From NCBI GenBank assembly GCA_007120615.1, contig SKNI01000479.1:1-10204 (forward strand): 10,204 nucleotides of DNA, in the 5' to 3' direction. A program made the position numbers and the translations under genes. Every line of letters starts with the position of its first letter. Position 1 is the stretch's first letter. Origin of the DNA: Myxococcales bacterium. GTDB taxonomy: Bacteria; Myxococcota_A; Bradymonadia; Bradymonadales; Bradymonadaceae. Positions 7,013-10,204 of the stretch are shown here, piece by piece. The notes beneath the pieces were generated by a model. The model saw only the letters and a program-made list of their open reading frames with translations, was not told the DNA's origin and searched no databases.

Positions 7013-8164
7013 TCAATTTGCGGGGTCGACGTCGACGAAGGCGTATTCATTTCCCTGAAAATTGCGAAAGCGAATCACCTGACCGTGCTCCGAGGGCTCT
7101 TTTCCGACGATATAGTCGGGGAGCAATTCGATCTTGCCGCCGCCGCCGGGGAGGTCGACCACAAAGTCGGGCACTCCCATTCCTCCGATGCGTCCACGGA
7201 GGTGGTCCATGATCTCCAGTCCCTTGCGGAGGGGAGTTCGAAAATGGGTGATGCCCCGGGCCATATCGCATTGCAGGATATAGTAGGGACGACATCCGTG
7301 GAGGAGAAGACGTCGATTGAGGGTCATGATGACCTCTTGGTCGTCGTTGACGCCGCGAAGTAAGACCATCTGATTTCCCAGCACGCACCCCGCTGCCAGC
7401 AGGCGCTCCAGGGCGACGGCGGCCTCCGAGCAGAACTCGGCGGGATGATTAAAGTGGGTGTGGACGTAGATGGGGCTGTGTTTTTTGAGGATCTGAGCCA
7501 GATCTTCGGTGATTCGCTGTGGCAACGTCACCGGATTTCTCGTTCCAAGACGGATCACCTCGACGTGGGGGATCTCCCGAAGGCGGCTGAGAATAAAACC
7601 GAGGCGATCGTCCGAGAGGGTCAGGGGATCGCCGCCGCTGATGATGACGTCGCGAACGGCGGGGGTCGCTTTGATATAGTCGAGTCCGGCCTGCAATTGG
7701 TCTCGGGAGGCGGCGGTAGTGGGGTTGGAGACCTTTCGCTTTCGGGTGCAGTGGCGACAGTATACCGGACAATGGTGCGAGGTATAGAGCAGGGCCCGAT
7801 CGGGATAGCGGTGGGTAAGGCCCGTGACGGGCATAAACTCTTCTTCCGCCAGGGGATCTTCGAGCTCAAAAGAGTGGTCCAATAACTCGTCGGGATGGGG
7901 CAGCGCCTGGCGTCGAACCGGGCAGTGGGTGTCGTCGGGGTCCATCAGGGCTGCGTAATGAGGCGTTACGGCCACCCGGAAGCGGTCCGATATGTCCTCA
8001 AAAGCAGATCGCTCCTGTTGACTCAGCTTCAGAACCCCTTCGAAGTCCCCAGGGCGGCGAAGTCGGTTTTGATGTTGCCAGTGCCAGCTCTGCCAGTCTT
8101 CGTGAGAGACATCGTGAAATCGTGGAGGGCGTCTTTCGTAGGAGGTGTTAAGGGAGTCCATCAT
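7013..8164 (-). CDS. kamA: KamA-family lysine 2,3-aminomutase (radical SAM, PLP)
   Basis: A 383-residue radical SAM enzyme expected to convert L-lysine to L-beta-lysine. The iron-sulfur motif is Cys132-x3-Cys136-x2-Cys139. The PLP-binding lysine is Lys344 in PGGGGK. Asp300 (LQCD) and Asp337 (VVDLPGG) match the two aspartates that bind the lysine side chain in the Clostridium subterminale enzyme; all of these positions are shifted by exactly +7, so the proteins align without gaps through the core. The protein ends soon after the core and lacks the C-terminal cysteines that bind zinc in the clostridial enzyme. Possible roles are beta-lysine for an osmolyte, for lysine breakdown, or EpmB-like modification of elongation factor P. 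No ablB-like acetyltransferase, epmA or efp gene is in view. The ATG overlaps the stop of the upstream SDR gene (ATGA), indicating translational coupling, with GGGAG about ten bases before the start. Confidence 0.93.
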   Translation of the reverse strand: MMDSLNTSYERRPPRFHDVSHEDWQSWHWQHQNRLRRPGDFEGVLKLSQQERSAFEDISDRFRVAVTPHYAALMDPDDTHCPVRRQALPHPDELLDHSFELEDPLAEEEFMPVTGLTHRYPDRALLYTSHHCPVYCRHCTRKRKVSNPTTAASRDQLQAGLDYIKATPAVRDVIISGGDPLTLSDDRLGFILSRLREIPHVEVIRLGTRNPVTLPQRITEDLAQILKKHSPIYVHTHFNHPAEFCSEAAVALERLLAAGCVLGNQMVLLRGVNDDQEVIMTLNRRLLLHGCRPYYILQCDMARGITHFRTPLRKGLEIMDHLRGRIGGMGVPDFVVDLPGGGGKIELLPDYIVGKEPSEHGQVIRFRNFQGNEYAFVDVDPAN

Positions 8165-9699
8165 GACGAGAGCGCTCCCACTTCACCGATGACTTCTGCG
8201 TGGCGGTCGATGATCGTCCCCTTCACTTCTCGTAAAGAGTTGACCGGGGCATGCGGTTGGAATTGGCGAGTGCCCTGAAATCGGCAGGCGACCCCCTGAA
8301 CGTTGAGAAAACCGAACTCATATTCCATCAATAAGGAGGGGAGCCAGCGAAGCGTGATGGTTCCCTCAATCGGTGTATTTTCGGCCAGATTGGCGATGGT
8401 CAGAGTGCCCTCGATATGTCCCTCCCGAGAAACCGGGGGCCAGGGAAGGCTGGGCCATGAGATCTGGAGATCGAGATCGAAGTCTTCATCGCCCCCGTTG
8501 GTGTGAAATCGTCCGCGAAGACGCTCTCGATATTGGAGGCGCGTCTTCGAGTCGGCGTCGCGGCGCTCCACGATGCCATCGAGGTCAAACCGGGGAACCC
8601 AGCCCTGATCCTGGTACCAGCGGATGGTCTCGGAGATCCCTTTTCTGAAATCGGGAAAGGCCGGCTCCCATCCCAATTCTCGAAGGGCGTCGGCCACCAC
8701 AATGGCGTCGTCGCGAACATAAAAGAGAGCGTTTCGATTCAACCGCGGCCGCAGGGGACTGTCGAGTTTGTGTTCGGTCTGGACCCGATCCCATAGAAAT
8801 CGAAGCACCGCCCGGGTGCGATCAAAGGCCCAGTCGTTGTCGATGATGGGAATCAAAAGTGCCCATAAGGCGACGCTTGGCATGGGAAGAGAGGGACCGA
8901 GGTCGATTCCGTAGCCCTCGATAATGGAGGTGAGCGCTTCCCCGAAGCTCAGCGCCGTATCATCGGCGACGTTAAAGACCCGGGCACTCTCAGACGGATG
9001 GTCCAGGCAGACCAAGATTGCAGAGGCGGCGTCGGCGACGTGACACCAATTGGTTCGCGGTCCCCCGGAGAGTCCGGGCAGATAGCGCGAGACCCTGCGA
9101 AGAATCGCCGGCAGGGTGACCATTGCGGCTCCCATCTCTTTGCAGCCCGGTCCGTAGAGCATCCCCGGTCGCAGCACGGTCAAAGCCGGTGCCCCTTTGT
9201 CGGCGTTGGCCAATCGGTAGAGGGTGCGCTCGGCGGCCAGTTTGGAGCGCTCAAATGCGTTATAAGCGCTGGTAGGAGAGTCCTCGATGCGAACTCCCTG
9301 CTCGGACTGATAGACAAAAGCGCAGCTGACATGAATGAATTGCTCCACGCTCTCGGCGGTGGCCCACTCGAAGACGTCCCGACTCAGATCCAGGTTGGCC
9401 CGCATCAACTCGTCTTCCTCCGCCGAGAGGGTGACCAGTCCCGCCAGGTGGACTACGGCCTTGCAGCCGGCCAAAAGAGGGCCAAGCGCCTCCGAGTCAT
9501 CGGAGAATGTCCAACTCACCCCGGTAAGATCGGCCACCAGGGACCCCCGGCCCACGTCCTCGGGCCGAACTCGATCGAAGGCGCGGACCTTCCAGCCGGT
9601 AGCGCAAAGCGCGCGGACCACATGAACGCCCAGTCCCCCGGCGGCGCCGGTGACGAGTACGGGGGAGGACTTCTTTGGTGTCGGGCTGATCTCTTTCAT
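8161..9699 (-). CDS. Extended SDR (epimerase/dehydratase-like) with extra C-terminal beta-rich domain
   Basis: A 512-residue protein, clearly longer than the usual 300-350 for extended SDRs. Residues 13-365 form an NAD(P)-binding epimerase/3-beta-HSD-like domain: TGAAGGLG (Gly18, Gly21, Gly24), HLAGLV (84-89), VSCAFVY (124-130), LRPGMLYGPG (176-185) and HVADAA (220-225). The catalytic pattern is degenerate. The YxxxK tyrosine is Phe149 (FERSK, Lys153 kept), and the Ser four residues before Tyr130 is Cys126. Residues about 390-510 form a separate beta-rich module with repeated Gly-Thr turns (IEGTLTI, IEGTITL, VKGTII). It resembles a module I recall at the C-terminus of some actinobacterial and myxobacterial GMC oxidoreductase fusions, but I cannot confirm that. 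No signal peptide is seen. It is the first gene of an operon with kamA (4-bp overlap). The start at 9699 has a modest AGGA site upstream. Substrate unknown. Confidence 0.85.
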   Translation of the reverse strand: MKEISPTPKKSSPVLVTGAAGGLGVHVVRALCATGWKVRAFDRVRPEDVGRGSLVADLTGVSWTFSDDSEALGPLLAGCKAVVHLAGLVTLSAEEDELMRANLDLSRDVFEWATAESVEQFIHVSCAFVYQSEQGVRIEDSPTSAYNAFERSKLAAERTLYRLANADKGAPALTVLRPGMLYGPGCKEMGAAMVTLPAILRRVSRYLPGLSGGPRTNWCHVADAASAILVCLDHPSESARVFNVADDTALSFGEALTSIIEGYGIDLGPSLPMPSVALWALLIPIIDNDWAFDRTRAVLRFLWDRVQTEHKLDSPLRPRLNRNALFYVRDDAIVVADALRELGWEPAFPDFRKGISETIRWYQDQGWVPRFDLDGIVERRDADSKTRLQYRERLRGRFHTNGGDEDFDLDLQISWPSLPWPPVSREGHIEGTLTIANLAENTPIEGTITLRWLPSLLMEYEFGFLNVQGVACRFQGTRQFQPHAPVNSLREVKGTIIDRHAEVIGEVGALSS

Positions 9700-10010
9700 C
9701 TTGGGTCCTGCGAGCCTGGGTAAATTCGAGCACCGTTATGAATCAAAGTTGGTCCTGCCACAAGGTTTATGGATTCCTGACCGGGGGACTGAGAAGATAT
9801 TTAAGGGAAGCACCTTGAAATTTCGCTGCCGGGGTGCTAGTTCTCCCCGACTCAATTGGGCCGCCCCCTGCGGTGAGTCTCATCGAAGGCGGTGATACGC
9901 AAGCGGGATGCGGACAAAAGAAATCGATCGAGGAGTTGAGGTCGCGAGTTGCTGTCGAACTTCGGCACGTTCGCACCGCCCCTTATTTTGGATACAGACG
10001 GAGAAGGAAG
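9700..10010. other. Divergent intergenic region upstream of rplS
   Basis: This 311-base region separates the SDR-kamA operon from rplS. On the minus strand it holds the promoter candidate at 9735-9763. For rplS, the best plus-strand candidate is TTGAAA (9815-9820), 17 bp, then TAGTTC (9838-9843) with an extended TGC; this is weak. It would give a leader of about 160 bases. That leader contains small potential stems, including CGAAC-TTCGGCAC-GTTCG at 9956-9973, and a GGAGAAGGAAG ribosome-binding site just before the rplS ATG. I see no tRNA, no reading frame that looks like a gene, and no intrinsic terminator. Confidence 0.5.
9735..9763 (-). promoter_or_regulatory. Candidate promoter of the SDR-kamA operon
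   Basis: Read on the minus strand, TTGTGG (9763-9758) and CATAAC (9740-9735) are separated by 17 bp. Transcription would begin near 9728, about 28 bases before the SDR start codon. The -35 matches consensus at three positions and the -10 at four, so it is only moderate. The placement is right and no better pair was found. Confidence 0.4.
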
Positions 10011-10204
10011 ATGGAACTCTTAAAGAAAGTCGGGGCAGAGCACCTTCGCGACGACCACCCGGAATTTCGCGCCGGCGACACGGTGCAGGTTCATATGTTG
10101 ATTCGAGAAGGCGAAAAAGAACGGGTCCAGGTCTTTCAGGGCGTGGTGATCTCCAGAAGTGGCTCGGGAGTTCACGAGACCATTACGGTACGGAAGGTCT
10201 CCTA
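10011..10204 (+). CDS. rplS: 50S ribosomal protein L19 (5' part, cut by window end)
   Basis: The first 64 codons of rplS are present and the reading frame runs off the window edge. The translation begins MELLKKVGAEHLRDDHPEFR, then AGDTVQVHMLIREG, VQVFQGVVISRSGSG and HETITVRKVS. These are the conserved N-terminal features of L19, a large-subunit protein at the 30S-50S interface. Bacterial L19 is usually about 115 residues, so a little over half is seen. The ATG follows a strong purine-rich site (GGAGAAGGAAG, 10000-10010). In most bacteria rplS closes the rpsP-rimM-trmD-rplS cluster; here a divergently transcribed SDR gene lies upstream, so rplS has its own control region and is not in that arrangement. 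Confidence 0.95.
   Translation, partial: MELLKKVGAEHLRDDHPEFRAGDTVQVHMLIREGEKERVQVFQGVVISRSGSGVHETITVRKVS

Noticed and set aside
7025..7036. Perfect palindrome GTCGACGTCGAC near the end of kamA.
   Set aside because: It lies inside the coding sequence and results from the repeated Val-Asp-Val-Asp residues; it has no loop and no T-run, so it is not a terminator.
9650..9976. Open frames in the region upstream of rplS as possible small genes.
   Set aside because: They lack a convincing ribosome-binding site and any recognisable features, and they overlap the promoter region of the SDR operon.

Overview
The window looks like chromosomal DNA of a Gram-negative bacterium with moderately high GC. 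I infer a deltaproteobacterial lineage (Bradymonadia or Myxococcota-like). The reasons are the Bacillus-type FadN/FadA beta-oxidation pair beside a BolA gene, an RlpA-like lipoprotein, a two-subunit GMC oxidoreductase, and frequent CGA arginine codons. This placement is an impression, not a computed result.

Layout: 38-286 (-) is a BolA-family gene, divergent from a beta-oxidation operon. That operon has a convincing sigma70-type promoter (450-479) and a candidate operator over its start site (480-498). It encodes a FadN-type bifunctional 3-hydroxyacyl-CoA dehydrogenase/enoyl-CoA hydratase (534-2924), a perfect GC-rich hairpin (2932-2956), and a FadA-type thiolase (3052-4224). It ends at a textbook intrinsic terminator (4258-4302). 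A REP-like inverted pair of palindromes (4306-4379) follows directly. Next come a small lipoprotein with an RlpA-like double-psi beta-barrel (4431-4838) and a translationally coupled pair: a small subunit (4890-5468) and a GMC-family FAD oxidoreductase (5458-7008). Convergent to these, with only 4 bp between stop codons, is a two-gene minus-strand operon: an unusual SDR fusion protein (9699-8161) overlapping by 4 bp a KamA-family lysine 2,3-aminomutase (8164-7013). The window closes with the 5' end of rplS, ribosomal protein L19 (10011 onward).

How the genes work together: FadN and FadA supply the hydration, second oxidation and thiolysis steps of fatty-acid beta-oxidation; no acyl-CoA dehydrogenase is in view. 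The GMC pair resembles long-chain alcohol oxidase/dehydrogenase systems and could feed lipid-derived substrates toward beta-oxidation, but this is inference from proximity. The SDR-KamA pair is the least conventional part. KamA keeps every iron-sulfur, PLP and lysine-binding residue I can check. Its partner has lost the usual SDR Ser and Tyr and carries an extra C-terminal beta-rich domain. No complete defence system, CRISPR array, insertion sequence, tRNA or rRNA is visible.
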